Positions 1 to 8,023 of a stretch of DNA of 64,000 nt are shown piece by piece. Below the pieces are notes generated by a model, which did no database searches, was not told where the DNA came from, and saw only the letters and a list, made by a program, of their open reading frames with translations. The translations under genes and the position numbers were made by a program. Origin of the DNA: Geomonas oryzisoli (lineage in GTDB: Bacteria; Desulfobacterota; Desulfuromonadia; Geobacterales; Geobacteraceae); assembly GCF_018986915.1 (NCBI RefSeq), contig NZ_CP076723.1, positions 3,071,501 to 3,135,500 on the forward strand, read 5' to 3'. Position 1 is the first letter of the stretch; each line of letters starts with the position of its first letter.

Positions 1-149
1 ACGGCACCTCCGTAGCCCGGCAGCGCTCCCTGGTTGCCGATCAGCACCATGGCGGTTTCGGCCCCCAACTGCGCGGCGAAACCGAACAGTTCGTAGCTTG
101 ACTCCAGCAGCTTTCCTTCCCGGCATTCGCCAACGAGTAGTGTTTTCAT
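1..149 (-). CDS. etfA: Electron transfer flavoprotein alpha subunit, N-terminal part (cut by window edge)
   Basis: Only the first 49 codons are in the window. The start MKTLLVGECREGKLLESSYE is typical of the ETF alpha N-terminal domain. The ATG at 149-147 has a good Shine-Dalgarno (GGGAGG, 5 nt upstream). It lies 10 nt downstream of the etfB stop on the same strand, the usual etfBA order, so the two are almost certainly co-transcribed and form the alpha/beta heterodimer. By family knowledge EtfAB carries FAD and moves electrons from acyl-CoA-type dehydrogenases to the quinone pool. The FAD-binding C-terminal domain is outside the window, so the subtype (housekeeping or bifurcating) cannot be judged. 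Confidence 0.85.
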   Translation of the reverse strand, partial: MKTLLVGECREGKLLESSYELFGFAAQLGAETAMVLIGNQGALPGYGGA

Positions 150-159
150 GTTCGCCTCC

Positions 160-936
160 CTAGCGCAACACCGCCGTCTTGTCCTTGAGTATCCCGATCA
201 ACCGGTCGACCTGGTCGGCAACGTCCCCTTCCAGGACCACACCGCCCCCCTTCTTGGCCGGAGCTCGGAACTGGGCCGACACCAGTCGTGCGTCCTGCTT
301 GAGCAGCTGTTCAACCGGGATGACCGTCACCTCTTTCTTCTTCGCCTTCATGATGTTGGGGAGCGTCGGGTAACGCGGCTGGTTCAGGCCGAGCTGGCAG
401 GTAACCACGGCCGGCGACTTGAGCCGCACCGTCCCTTTCACCCCTCCCTCGAGCTCACGCTTCACGGTCACCGTGCCGTCGGCATACTCGAACCCGACCA
501 CGGTCGTGGCGCAGGGATACCCCAACATCTCGGCGATGGCCACCCCCACCTGGCTCGAGCCGCGATCCAGGGACTGCATGCCGGTGAAGATGACATCGAA
601 CGCCTCCCCCTTGGCGTAGGCGGCGATGATCGATGCGATCTGGAAAGGGTCCTTCAGATGGGAGGCCGGGTCCTGCACGTGCACGGCACGGTCCGCCCCC
701 ATGGCGAGCCCCTTCTTGATCGCTTCCACCACACGGTCCGGCCCCACGGAGATAAGTGTGATCTCCGGTTCGCCCCCCAACTGCTCCTTGAGCAGCACCG
801 CCTGCTCGATGGCGTACTCGTCATATTCGTTGACGCGGAAGGCGAGATCGGTCTCCGCATACCAGACGCCTGCGGCGTCGGGGCGGAAGCGCGATTCCAT
901 GTCAGGCACCTGCTTGACGCATACCAGTATCTTCAT
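160..936 (-). CDS. etfB: Electron transfer flavoprotein beta subunit
   Basis: This 258-residue protein has the usual length for ETF beta and begins MKILVCVKQVPDMES, the family's N-terminal strand and loop. An internal AMP-binding-type stretch (VAIAEMLGYPCATTVVGFEY, about residues 127-146) and the basic C-terminal arm also fit. It partners EtfA, encoded immediately downstream, in a soluble cytoplasmic flavoprotein that accepts electrons from acyl-CoA dehydrogenases. The start at 936 is set by a strong GGAGGAGG 6 nt upstream, and a near-consensus sigma-70 promoter lies about 85 nt further up. No dehydrogenase or ETF:quinone oxidoreductase gene is seen beside it, so its electron donor cannot be deduced here. 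Confidence 0.93.
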   Translation of the reverse strand: MKILVCVKQVPDMESRFRPDAAGVWYAETDLAFRVNEYDEYAIEQAVLLKEQLGGEPEITLISVGPDRVVEAIKKGLAMGADRAVHVQDPASHLKDPFQIASIIAAYAKGEAFDVIFTGMQSLDRGSSQVGVAIAEMLGYPCATTVVGFEYADGTVTVKRELEGGVKGTVRLKSPAVVTCQLGLNQPRYPTLPNIMKAKKKEVTVIPVEQLLKQDARLVSAQFRAPAKKGGGVVLEGDVADQVDRLIGILKDKTAVLR

Positions 937-1019
937 AATGAACCTCCTCCGGCATTACGGGCGGCAGCACCTAGCTGCGCCGCCGGCCCTTCCTGCGGGG
1001 AATAATATCGCTTACTTAG

Positions 1020-1047
1020 AGAATAAAGGAGGAAGCAGAAGTGTCAA
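1020..1047 (-). promoter_or_regulatory. Sigma-70-type promoter of etfBA
   Basis: On the minus strand TTGACA (1047-1042) is followed after 16 bp by TATTCT (1025-1020), upstream of etfB. The -35 is perfect and the -10 matches 4 of 6 positions. The predicted leader is about 75 nt. Confidence 0.65.
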
Positions 1048-1137
1048 ACTTTTTCATGAGGTGGTGAGGCCGCCATGGCAGGTAAGTGGGCGGCCTGCCG
1101 GAACTTGCGGGGATATTGCAGATGTTGCGCAGGGGAA

Positions 1138-1323
1138 CTAGAGCCAGTAGGCCAGTTCCTCGCGGCAACCGGGGAGCGCCTTGTTCTTGAGACCCTGCTC
1201 CAACTCGCACAGCAACTGGGTGAGTTGACGAAAGATCTGGTTCTTCTCGGCAATGTCGTCGGTCTTGTCCAGCTTTGCGAGCAGCTTCAAGTAGTTGGCG
1301 TAAGCGGTGTCAAAGGTGTCCAT
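1138..1323 (-). CDS. Small hypothetical protein, 61 aa
   Basis: I do not recognise a named family. The preferred start is ATG at 1323 (MDTFDTAYANYLKLLAKLDK), because GGAGGAA lies 8 nt upstream; a longer reading from 1350 has no comparable site. The product is soluble, mostly helical in character (Leu/Lys/Glu-rich), with two cysteines (in LLCELEQ and PGCREEL) and the C-terminus AYWL. It stands alone between the etfB promoter and a diguanylate cyclase gene, about 90 nt from the etf promoter and on the same strand. No function is inferred. The good ribosome site and clean codon use argue that it is real. Confidence 0.6.
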   Translation of the reverse strand: MDTFDTAYANYLKLLAKLDKTDDIAEKNQIFRQLTQLLCELEQGLKNKALPGCREELAYWL

Positions 1324-1437
1324 ACCAGGTTCCTCCCGTGTTAGTGCCATGAGGCGTAAAGCAGGAGGATACTTTTACCTTCAAATTAAAAAATTTTCAA
1401 TATATTTTTCTTAAATTTTATTAACTAACCCAACAGG

Positions 1438-2358
1438 TCAGGCCGGCATCGTTTCCACCCTGTTGCGGCCGTTTTGCTTGGCGCGGTAGAGCGCTTCGTC
1501 TGCCTGGCGGAACAGCGAGTCGATGTTGTCGATGAGTGGGGATGGATAGGTGGCGACCCCGGCGCTGATGGTCACCGTGAGGTCCTGCAGGGGGGGCGGG
1601 AAGGTAAAATCGAGCACCGCCTGCCGCAGGCGATCGGCGGCGGCAGCCCCACCCTCCAGCGAGGTGCCGGGGTAGACGACGACGAACTCCTCGCCGCCGT
1701 AGCGTGCGGCGCTGTCATACGCCCGCAAGTGCTGCTGCACCACGTTGGCCACCGAAGCGAGGACGACGTCGCCGTTTTGGTGACCGTAGGTGTCGTTGAC
1801 CTGCTTGAAGAAGTCGATATCGACGATGACCAGGGAAAGACTCTCGCGGTTGCGCTTGGCCCGGAAGAACTCGGCTTCCAGTATCTCGGCCAGGTAGCGC
1901 CGGTTGAAGAGACCGGTGAGATGATCGATGTTGGTGAGGCGCTTTAGTTGCTCATTGGCTTGTTTCAGCTCGTCTTGCAGGGACTTGATCTTCAGCTGCA
2001 CCTTGACGCGCGCCACCAGCTCTCCCGAGTCGAAGGGTTTGGTGAGGTAATCGCTGGCCCCCTGCTCGAGCCCCTTAATCTTGGAGTTGAAGTCCTGCTT
2101 GCCGGTCAACATGATGATAGGAAGCCCCTGCAGGTCGGGGCGCGAGGCTACCAGCTGCAGAAACTTATAGCCGTCCATGCGCGGCATCTCGACATCACAG
2201 ATGACCAGGTCAGCCTTGGACTCGATGAGGGTCTTGAAGCCTTCCATCCCGTCCTTCGCTTCCCGATACTCACCGAAAAGCCCGACATCCTTCAGGGTCC
2301 GCACTACCTGGTCACGAATGGCAGCCGAGTCATCGATAACGAGCACACAACCGGACAT
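1438..2358 (-). CDS. Response regulator with GGDEF diguanylate cyclase domain (PleD-like, single receiver)
   Basis: Made of 306 residues. A CheY-like receiver spans about residues 3-118, with acidic pocket D9/D10, phospho-acceptor D55 (VICDVEMPRMDG), T85 and K107 (TKPF). A helical linker (about 119-142) precedes a GGDEF domain (about 143-303) with an intact active site, GGEEF at 221-225. An allosteric I-site RxxD (RAYD, 212-215) lies the canonical five residues before it, so an active, product-inhibited cyclase is expected, making c-di-GMP on phosphorylation. The start at 2358 (MSGCVLVIDD) is chosen from GGGAGAGA just upstream; the frame stays open to 2664, but that part is not receiver-like and overlaps another small gene. 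No cognate kinase is adjacent. Confidence 0.9.
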   Translation of the reverse strand: MSGCVLVIDDSAAIRDQVVRTLKDVGLFGEYREAKDGMEGFKTLIESKADLVICDVEMPRMDGYKFLQLVASRPDLQGLPIIMLTGKQDFNSKIKGLEQGASDYLTKPFDSGELVARVKVQLKIKSLQDELKQANEQLKRLTNIDHLTGLFNRRYLAEILEAEFFRAKRNRESLSLVIVDIDFFKQVNDTYGHQNGDVVLASVANVVQQHLRAYDSAARYGGEEFVVVYPGTSLEGGAAAADRLRQAVLDFTFPPPLQDLTVTISAGVATYPSPLIDNIDSLFRQADEALYRAKQNGRNRVETMPA

Positions 2359-2480
2359 GATCTCTCCCATCGGAACAACCCTGAAACAGCAACCGGCAGC
2401 GCCGGCCGCGCCACATCGTTCGCCCACCAGCGCCGCCCGGCAAGCCTGATAGGCGGCGCGAAGGCTGCCGCGTTTCTGGA

Positions 2481-2639
2481 TTATGAATTGCGGTATGGCT
2501 TGATGAAAAAGTAGATAATCAGCAGGAACGGGAAGGAAGAAAAAGCCGCCTCGAAGTTCCCCTTGAACAGTTGCCAGGTACCGAAGCTGATCACGGCGAC
2601 GGTAAACAAAATAATAAATAGGGCTGCGATCTTGTTCAT
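2481..2639 (-). CDS. Small membrane protein, 52 aa
   Basis: A short frame on the minus strand begins MNKIAALFIILFTVAVISFG and ends FFIKPYRNS before TAA at 2483-2481. Two hydrophobic segments (about residues 4-22 and 36-47) flank a short polar loop containing TWQLFKGNFEA, suggesting a two-pass inner-membrane hairpin. It overlaps, in another frame, the spurious N-terminal extension of the GGDEF regulator and ends 122 nt before that gene's start. No strong Shine-Dalgarno is visible. The residue pattern is clearly protein-like, but the family is unknown to me and the function is unassigned. Confidence 0.55.
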   Translation of the reverse strand: MNKIAALFIILFTVAVISFGTWQLFKGNFEAAFSSFPFLLIIYFFIKPYRNS

Positions 2640-2724
2640 GGCGGGATAGTAACTGAAATTTCAAGAACTTGTCCAGAGATTTCAGATCGGCAATGACAGA
2701 AACGGGTGCGGTGACAAGTAGAGA

Positions 2725-3000
2725 TCACGGTGTGTTCCAATCCCAGCAGAACTTCAGTTCATCCTCCGTGACAAAGAGTTCGCAGCAGGTCTTCTTGAAG
2801 GCGGCCTGGTTGGCGGCGTTGTCGACCTCCTCCTGCACGGTCGTCTCGATCACCGAGTCTGGAAGATCGAGGTTTTTCTCGAATGCCCCTTCCACGAGCC
2901 CCGGGCGCCACCCCGCCTCTTTGAGCCGGATCTTGAACAGCCCGATATGGATGCTGTTGTTAACGCCGTAGTCGACCAGCAGGAGCACATTCTTGGCCAT
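2725..3000 (-). CDS. Conserved-looking hypothetical protein, 91 aa
   Basis: The ATG at 3000 is preceded by GGGAGG 6 nt upstream. The product starts MAKNVLLLVDYGVNNSIHIG, a beta-alpha Rossmann-like opening, and ends with an acidic part containing two adjacent cysteines (KTCCELF) and a Trp-rich tail (FCWDWNTP). No signal peptide or membrane helix is seen. It lies between the RluA-type gene and the small membrane protein, all on the minus strand, with 50-90 nt gaps. I do not recognise the family and give no function. Confidence 0.6.
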   Translation of the reverse strand: MAKNVLLLVDYGVNNSIHIGLFKIRLKEAGWRPGLVEGAFEKNLDLPDSVIETTVQEEVDNAANQAAFKKTCCELFVTEDELKFCWDWNTP

Positions 3001-3052
3001 GTCACACCTCCCTTGAGTCAGCTATGCCAGAGGGTCCGCGAACTGTTCTAGA

Positions 3053-3934
3053 TTACCACAAAAGGTTTCTATCAGACTGGAACTCCTGCCACTTCCCGCT
3101 GATGGGATCCTTGAAACGCAGCCGCTGTGCCAGAAGCTGCAGCGGCCGGTCGAAGTCATCGGGCTGCCGCGGCTGCAGTCGAGGGTAGAGCCTGTCGTTG
3201 AGGATCGGCATTCCCAGCGAGCTCAGGTGCACCCGCAGCTGGTGGGTTTTGCCCGTCAGCGGGCTGAGCGCGAACAGGGCGCGCCCGTCCCGCTCTTCGA
3301 GCAGCTGAATCTGCGAGCGTGCGTTGGGTATTCCCGGTTCGGTCCCCATCACGAACCACGGGTCCCCCGGCACCAGCCTGCTCTCCACCAGCCAACTCCC
3401 GCGGCCGTCGGGCACCCGCCCCACGCTCACGGCCCGATACTCCTTCTCGATGCAGCCGTCCCTGAACAGCCCGCCGTAACGGCCGCGGGTTTTCGGGTTT
3501 ACCGAGAACAGCACGAGCCCGGCAGTCTCCCGGTCGATCCGGTGCAGCGGCACCAAGTGGTGGATCCCGGTCCGCTCCCTTAGCCGGTGCAAGAGGCTTT
3601 GGTTCAGGTAGGCGCCGCCGGGAGTCACCGGCAGGAAATGGGGCTTACACGCCACCAGCAGTTCGTCGTTTTGAAACAGAATCTCTTCCGGGAATGGGAT
3701 CTCCCGTTCCGCCACCAGTTCCCGGAAGTAGAAGACCCGTTTCTGCGGGGCGTATGGGGTGTCCATACCGACCGGCGCGCCGTCCTCGCCGAGCACCTTG
3801 CCCTGGGCGATGCGGCTTTCCCAAACCTCGCGCGGAATCTTGGGGAAACGCTCCACCAGGAAGGCGAACACCGTCGGGTAGGGGTGTCCGAGCTGGGGCA
3901 TGGTGACCTTGGCGGGGTACTGGGAGATGGACAT
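3053..3934 (-). CDS. RluA-family pseudouridine synthase
   Basis: About 293 residues. The N-terminal part (about 15-75) resembles an S4-like RNA-binding region. The catalytic domain carries HRIDRETAGLVL (131-142) with D134 as the nucleophilic aspartate of the RluA/RsuA class. Later motifs EKEYRAV and GKTHQLRVHLSSLGMPILND are characteristic of RluA proteins. It converts uridine to pseudouridine in rRNA or tRNA; which site cannot be told from sequence alone. The start is uncertain: ATG at 3934 has AAGG 8 nt upstream and is preferred over GTG at 3943. It appears monocistronic. Confidence 0.88.
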   Translation of the reverse strand: MSISQYPAKVTMPQLGHPYPTVFAFLVERFPKIPREVWESRIAQGKVLGEDGAPVGMDTPYAPQKRVFYFRELVAEREIPFPEEILFQNDELLVACKPHFLPVTPGGAYLNQSLLHRLRERTGIHHLVPLHRIDRETAGLVLFSVNPKTRGRYGGLFRDGCIEKEYRAVSVGRVPDGRGSWLVESRLVPGDPWFVMGTEPGIPNARSQIQLLEERDGRALFALSPLTGKTHQLRVHLSSLGMPILNDRLYPRLQPRQPDDFDRPLQLLAQRLRFKDPISGKWQEFQSDRNLLW

Positions 3935-4175
3935 CGCGAGCACCTTTGGTTAGGGGGATAGCGGCCTTGCAGGGCGGCAACGACCGCTGCCGGGAAACTG
4001 GCGCGTGGGCAGGATAGCATGGAGCGGCTGCACAGGCAATGGCACCGCGGGGGCAAGAAGAAGCAAAATAAAATCCCCTCTGCCCCCCCCTTTAACAAGG
4101 GGGGAACGTAAGGGCTCCTGCAGCGCTTCGGGTGTGGCGGAACGCTCCATTCCGCTCAGCCAGCTTATTACCCCC

Positions 4176-4208
4176 AGGGGGACAGGCACCTGGCGGAGCC
4201 AGTCCCCT
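4176..4208. repeat. Family C palindromic repeat, copy 1
   Basis: This is an inverted repeat with the core GGGGACAGGCACC ... GGAGCCAGTCCCC; the arms pair as GGGGACTGGCTCC/GGTGCCTGTCCCC with G-T pairs or mismatches. Near-identical copies occur at 45470-45499 and 49039-49067. The form resembles REP elements. Confidence 0.75.
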
Positions 4209-4223
4209 CCTTCAGTCGAGGGC

Positions 4224-4255
4224 AAAAAAAGAGGGGCAACCCGTCGATTGCCCCT
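4224..4255 (-). terminator. Intrinsic terminator with no visible gene upstream
   Basis: On the minus strand AGGGGCAA (4255-4248) pairs perfectly with TTGCCCCT (4239-4232) across an 8-nt loop, followed by CTTTTTTT. It is a textbook Rho-independent terminator. No minus-strand coding gene lies between it and the divergent merR gene. Confidence 0.7.
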
Positions 4256-4534
4256 AGTGTTGGACGGCCGGCAGAAAGGGCCGATCACAGACCGGTGCAG
4301 GCGCTCACCACCCCAGCTACACAATGAGCACCTGTTTTATTTTCTAATCCACCCGCAAATCACAAGACAGCGCGAGGCATGCTGCGGGCCATACGTGAGG
4401 CACCGGAAGCCACTGTTTCACCTGCCTGCTTCTTTACTGATATTCTATCCGATACACCAAAAACATCGTTTTGTAAACAACCATTTCGTATGACACGGTT
4501 TCCCATCGTATGGGGTATCCTCGCGGGAAAGCGA

Positions 4535-4563
4535 TTGACACTCACAACGCCATGTTCTAGATT
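4535..4563 (+). promoter_or_regulatory. Sigma-70 promoter of the merR-family gene
   Basis: TTGACA (4535-4540), a 17-bp spacer and TAGATT (4558-4563) lie 33 bp before the start codon. Confidence 0.65.
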
Positions 4564-4596
4564 AGCTGGGAATTTATCTACCACCGTGAGGTTTTC

Positions 4597-5010
4597 ATGG
4601 ACATCATCAAAGACGGCGAAGAGATAACCTCGATCGGGGACGTCGCCGCTGCTCTGGGACTCACCACCAGGACCATCCGCTATTGGGAGGAAGTCGGCAT
4701 CGTCGAGAGCGTGCCGAGAAGCGACGGCGCCACGCGCGGCTTCACCCCCTACTTCGTGCGTCGCATCAAGTTCATCATCAAGCTCAAGGAGCTCGGGCTC
4801 ACCATCAAGGAGATGCAGGACCTCTACGCCGCGTACGGCGAAGCCAAGCAGACCGAGCGCATGGTGCCGCGGCTGGTGGAAATCCTGGATGAGCATATCG
4901 AGAAGATCGACGAAAAGATGGCCAAGCTCGCCTCGCTGCGCAGCGACATCGTCAGCTACCGGCAGCACATGCTCAGCAAGTTCGGCTCCTCCCAGGCCAG
5001 CGGCGCCTGA
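4597..5010 (+). CDS. MerR-family transcriptional regulator
   Basis: The 137-residue protein has an N-terminal winged helix-turn-helix of the MerR class: VAAALGLTTRTIRYWEEVGI (about residues 16-35), followed by the wing region with RGFTPYFVRRIKFI. A helical dimerisation segment, likely coiled coil, spans about 88-125 (LVEILDEHIEKIDEKMAKLA). There are no cysteines, so metal sensing of the classical MerR type is unlikely, and there is no large ligand-binding domain. GAGG lies 5 nt before the ATG. It is followed by the endonuclease Q-like gene 63 nt downstream on the same strand, so the two may be co-transcribed. Target genes are unknown. Confidence 0.85.
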   Translation: MDIIKDGEEITSIGDVAAALGLTTRTIRYWEEVGIVESVPRSDGATRGFTPYFVRRIKFIIKLKELGLTIKEMQDLYAAYGEAKQTERMVPRLVEILDEHIEKIDEKMAKLASLRSDIVSYRQHMLSKFGSSQASGA

Positions 5011-5073
5011 CATGCCGCCCCTTCGTCCCCGTGACCGCCGCGACGGCGCGGGGGCGCTACGCAAACACACCCC

Positions 5074-6321
5074 ATGAGATTCACAGCAGACCTGCACATC
5101 CACTCCCGTTTCTCCAGGGCGACCAGCCGGGACCTCGACCTGGACCAGCTCCGGCGCTGGGCGCAGTTGAAGGGGATACGGGTGGTCGGCACCGGCGACT
5201 GTACCCATCCGGAGTGGCTCGCGGAGCTGGAGCGGGAGTTGGCCCCTGCCGAGGACGGGTTGCTGCGTCTGCGCCGGGAGCCTCCCCCGGACCAGGTGCC
5301 GCTTAGCTGCCGCGCCCCCGTTTCCTTCCTGCTCAGCGGCGAAATCAGCTGCATCTACCGCAAGGGAGGGCGCACCAGGAAGGTGCATTGCCTGGTGCTG
5401 CTCCCCGACTTTCACGCCGCGCACCGACTGAACGGCGCACTCTCCCGCGTCGGCACCCTAGCCTCCGACGGCAGGCCGATCCTGAAGCTCGACGCCAAGG
5501 ACCTGCTGGCCATGGTGCTCGATGCTTCCCCACGCGCGCTCCTCATCCCCGCCCACGCCTGGACCCCCCACTTCTCCATCTTCGGCGCCTGCTCCGGGTT
5601 CGTGTCCCTGGAGGAGTGCTTCGAGGAGCTCGCCCCCGAGGTGCACGCCATCGAAACCGGACTCTCCTCCGACCCGGCCATGAACTGGCGGCTGTCGGTC
5701 CTGGACGGCATCACGCTCATCTCCAACTCCGATGCCCATTCCGCTTCCAAACTCGGGCGTGAAGCGACCATCTTCGACTCGGAGCTGAGCTACGACGGGA
5801 TCTTTCACGCCATAGCCGGCGGCAAGGGAGTGGCGGGAACCATCGAGTTCTTCCCGGAACAGGGAAAGTACCACGCCGACGGCCACCGCTGCTGCGGCGT
5901 CAGGTTCTCTCCCGAAGAGACCATCGCCCACGACTATCGCTGCCCCGCCTGCGGCGGCAAGCTGACGGTGGGGGTGCTGCACCGGGTGGAACTGCTGGCG
6001 GACCGGACGGCGGGAGCTAAGCCGGCGCAGGCCCCGCCCTTCTGGTCCGTGATACCGCTCATCGATCTGATCGGGGGGGTGCTGCGGGTGGGGAGCAGCA
6101 GCAAGAAGGCGCAGGCGCTCTACTTCGAGCTCCTGGAGGGGCTGGGCAACGAGTTTCACATCCTGCTCGAGGCGCCCTTGAACGAAATCGCCGCCAGGTC
6201 GACGGCGACTCTGGCGGCGGGTATCGGCAGGATGCGTGCGGGGGAAGTGGAGATCGAGGCCGGATACGACGGCAGGTTCGGCACCGTATCGGTCTCCGCT
6301 TTACACGAGGATCTTACTTGA
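5074..6321 (+). CDS. Endonuclease Q family protein (PHP domain, zinc-finger)
   Basis: The 415-residue protein opens with the PHP motif ADLHIHSRFSRATS (about residues 5-18) and carries further PHP metal-site elements such as GTGDCTHP and ISNSDAHSASKLGRE. A zinc-finger-like block follows: HRCCGVRF, then YRCPACGGKL about 20 residues later, characteristic of endonuclease Q relatives. Characterised EndoQ cleaves DNA 5' of deaminated bases (uracil, hypoxanthine) and abasic sites; that activity is inferred here from family membership. The Shine-Dalgarno is weak, suggesting coupling to the upstream MerR gene. The last 8 bp overlap the convergent DsbC-like gene. Confidence 0.82.
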   Translation: MRFTADLHIHSRFSRATSRDLDLDQLRRWAQLKGIRVVGTGDCTHPEWLAELERELAPAEDGLLRLRREPPPDQVPLSCRAPVSFLLSGEISCIYRKGGRTRKVHCLVLLPDFHAAHRLNGALSRVGTLASDGRPILKLDAKDLLAMVLDASPRALLIPAHAWTPHFSIFGACSGFVSLEECFEELAPEVHAIETGLSSDPAMNWRLSVLDGITLISNSDAHSASKLGREATIFDSELSYDGIFHAIAGGKGVAGTIEFFPEQGKYHADGHRCCGVRFSPEETIAHDYRCPACGGKLTVGVLHRVELLADRTAGAKPAQAPPFWSVIPLIDLIGGVLRVGSSSKKAQALYFELLEGLGNEFHILLEAPLNEIAARSTATLAAGIGRMRAGEVEIEAGYDGRFGTVSVSALHEDLT

Positions 6322-7021
6322 GCAGTTCGTCCAGGCGGTTCAGGTCGGCGCCCACCACCATCTGCCCGTTGATGAAGAAGGTGGGGGTCCCGGTGACGCC
6401 GGCCTTGCGGGCCAGGTCCATGTGCTCCTGGGCCAACCGCTTGATCTCGGGAGAGGCGGGCTTGGCGTTGGCGGGAATCTCCTGCCCCAGCATCATGGCG
6501 TCGTAGGCCTGCACCTTGTTCTCGGCCGAGAGGATGTACTCGATCTTGGTGATCGCGCCGGGATGGGCCAACGGCGCGAAGAAGATGTACTGGGTCACGT
6601 CGGTCCGCTTGGTGAAGTACTCGGCGCCCCTGCGGCAGAAGGGGCAGTCCGGGTCGGTGAACTCGATGACCACCTTCTTGCCGTCGCCGATCTTGAGGGC
6701 CTTGTCCAACGGCATGTCCTTCACCACCTTGGCCATCATGGCCCCTTTGCGTTCGGCGGTGCGGCTCTTCAGGTCCTTGCCCACGATCTCGCCGGTCACC
6801 ACCAGTTCCTTGTCGGGGTAGTAGTAGAAGATGCGTTGCCCGGAGATGACCTCGTAGAGGCCGGGAATCTCCGTCGGCGTCATGCTGTCGAAGGGAACCT
6901 GCGGGAAAGCGTTGCGGAAAGAGTCCTCCGGTTTGACCGGGGCTGCGGCGAACGCGGTGGCCGCCAGGGCGAACAGAACGCACACAGTGAAAAGAGTGGT
7001 GAAAATCCTTCTAAACGACAT
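6314..7021 (-). CDS. DsbC/DsbG-like periplasmic thiol:disulfide interchange protein
   Basis: About 235 residues from ATG 7021 (GGAGG 5 nt upstream). The signal peptide is MSFRRIFTTLFTVCVLFALA with an AFA-type cleavage region near residue 26. The DsbC-type N-terminal dimerisation region (about 30-90) includes IPGLYEVISGQRIFYYYPD. The thioredoxin-fold domain has the redox motif C126-P-F-C129 and a cis-Pro loop (GVTGTPTFFING). Together these point to a periplasmic disulfide isomerase, useful in an organism rich in exported multihaem cytochromes. Its 3' end overlaps the convergent endonuclease Q gene by 8 bp, so the two transcripts are antisense there. Confidence 0.88.
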   Translation of the reverse strand: MSFRRIFTTLFTVCVLFALAATAFAAAPVKPEDSFRNAFPQVPFDSMTPTEIPGLYEVISGQRIFYYYPDKELVVTGEIVGKDLKSRTAERKGAMMAKVVKDMPLDKALKIGDGKKVVIEFTDPDCPFCRRGAEYFTKRTDVTQYIFFAPLAHPGAITKIEYILSAENKVQAYDAMMLGQEIPANAKPASPEIKRLAQEHMDLARKAGVTGTPTFFINGQMVVGADLNRLDELLK

Positions 7022-7123
7022 GGACGCCTCCAGATAGCATGAGGTTGAAGCCCCGGCGTGCGGGACAGCGGTAACTATAGCATAGGTTCGCCGCAAACGG
7101 CGCCTTAATAATGAGAGTTCCTT

Positions 7124-8023
7124 CTAAAAAACGGTATCGAAGGCCGCCACCGCAGCCCCCAGAACCCCGGCATCGTCCCCAAGCTCCCCCGGTGCGACAT
7201 GCACGCGGCCGCCGGAGACGGGAAAGGTGCGGGAAACCAGTTCCCGGCGCAGGGCGGGCTCCAGCAGGTCGAAGCTCTGCGCCACCCCGCCGCACAGGAT
7301 GACCGCCTCCAGGTTCAACATATTCACCACGCCCGCCGCGGCAATCCCGAGGTAGCGCCCGGCCGCGGCAAACGCCGCGAGTGCCGCGGCGTCCCCCTGC
7401 CGTGCCCGGCGGGCGACCGCTTCGGCACCCTCCCCCTCCCGGGCAATGGCGCCTGCCGAAGCGTACTGCTCCAGACACCCCCGGCTGCCGCAGCCGCAGG
7501 GGCGTCCCTCCGGCTCTACCGGGATGTGGCCGAACTCCCCCGCAGCACCGTCTACCCCGGTCCAGAGTTTACCGTCCAGGATCAACCCCGCGCCGACCCC
7601 GGTCCCTATGGTGAGGGCTATCAGGGAGTGGTAGCCGCGCCCGGCACCGTAGCGTTTTTCTCCCAGAGCGCACGCGTTGGCATCGTTGAGCACCACAACC
7701 GGCATCCCGGTCGCTGCGGAGAGCTCCCGGGCCAGGGGCACTCCCTCGAGAGCGGGGACGTTGACGCTGGCGCGAACGACACCGTCGCTGCAGACAAGCC
7801 CCGGAACCCCGACGGCGAGTGCGGCGACGGAAGTCCCGATGCGGGCGGCCTCCTCCTGCAACTGCCCAACCCGCGCCTGCAGCCGGGAGAGCAGGGAGTC
7901 GAGCCCGGCCGACGGCAGGGTGGGCTCCGCGCTGCGCGCCAGCACCCTCCCTTGCCGGTCCACCAGGGCGAACCTCAGGTTGCTCCCCCCGAGATCCACG
8001 CCGATGCACAGTTCCCGCTTCAC
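7124..8023 (-). CDS. ROK-family sugar kinase (glucokinase-like)
   Basis: The 299-residue ROK protein has the ATP phosphate-binding loop GVDLGGSNLRFAL (about residues 8-20), a central sugar-site region (VLNDANACALGE), the second ATP motif LTIGTGVGAGLIL and the zinc-binding ROK signature HIPVEPEGRPCGCGSRGCLE. Intact catalytic D/N and zinc Cys/His residues suggest an active hexokinase; glucose is likely, but fructose or N-acetylhexosamine cannot be excluded. The start overlaps the stop of the upstream HIT gene by 4 nt (ATGA), which implies translational coupling and an operon. The frame ends 100 nt before the DsbC-like start. Confidence 0.87.
   Translation of the reverse strand: MKRELCIGVDLGGSNLRFALVDRQGRVLARSAEPTLPSAGLDSLLSRLQARVGQLQEEAARIGTSVAALAVGVPGLVCSDGVVRASVNVPALEGVPLARELSAATGMPVVVLNDANACALGEKRYGAGRGYHSLIALTIGTGVGAGLILDGKLWTGVDGAAGEFGHIPVEPEGRPCGCGSRGCLEQYASAGAIAREGEGAEAVARRARQGDAAALAAFAAAGRYLGIAAAGVVNMLNLEAVILCGGVAQSFDLLEPALRRELVSRTFPVSGGRVHVAPGELGDDAGVLGAAVAAFDTVF

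Larger units (their letters stand above)
3944..4596. other. Gene-free interval with repeats, an orphan terminator and the merR promoter
   Basis: No convincing coding frame is found on either strand; the frames present are low-complexity or antisense-like. The interval holds a C-rich hairpin near 4080-4110, a family C palindrome (4176-4208), a minus-strand intrinsic terminator (4224-4255), about 270 bp of comparatively AT-rich sequence (4256-4530) and a sigma-70 promoter for the MerR gene (4535-4563). The terminator has no known gene upstream of it on its own strand, so a small RNA is possible. Confidence 0.6.

Noticed and set aside
2359-2664. N-terminal extension of the GGDEF regulator
   Set aside because: The receiver begins at MSGCVLV with a proper ribosome site; the extension is not receiver-like and covers a different small frame.
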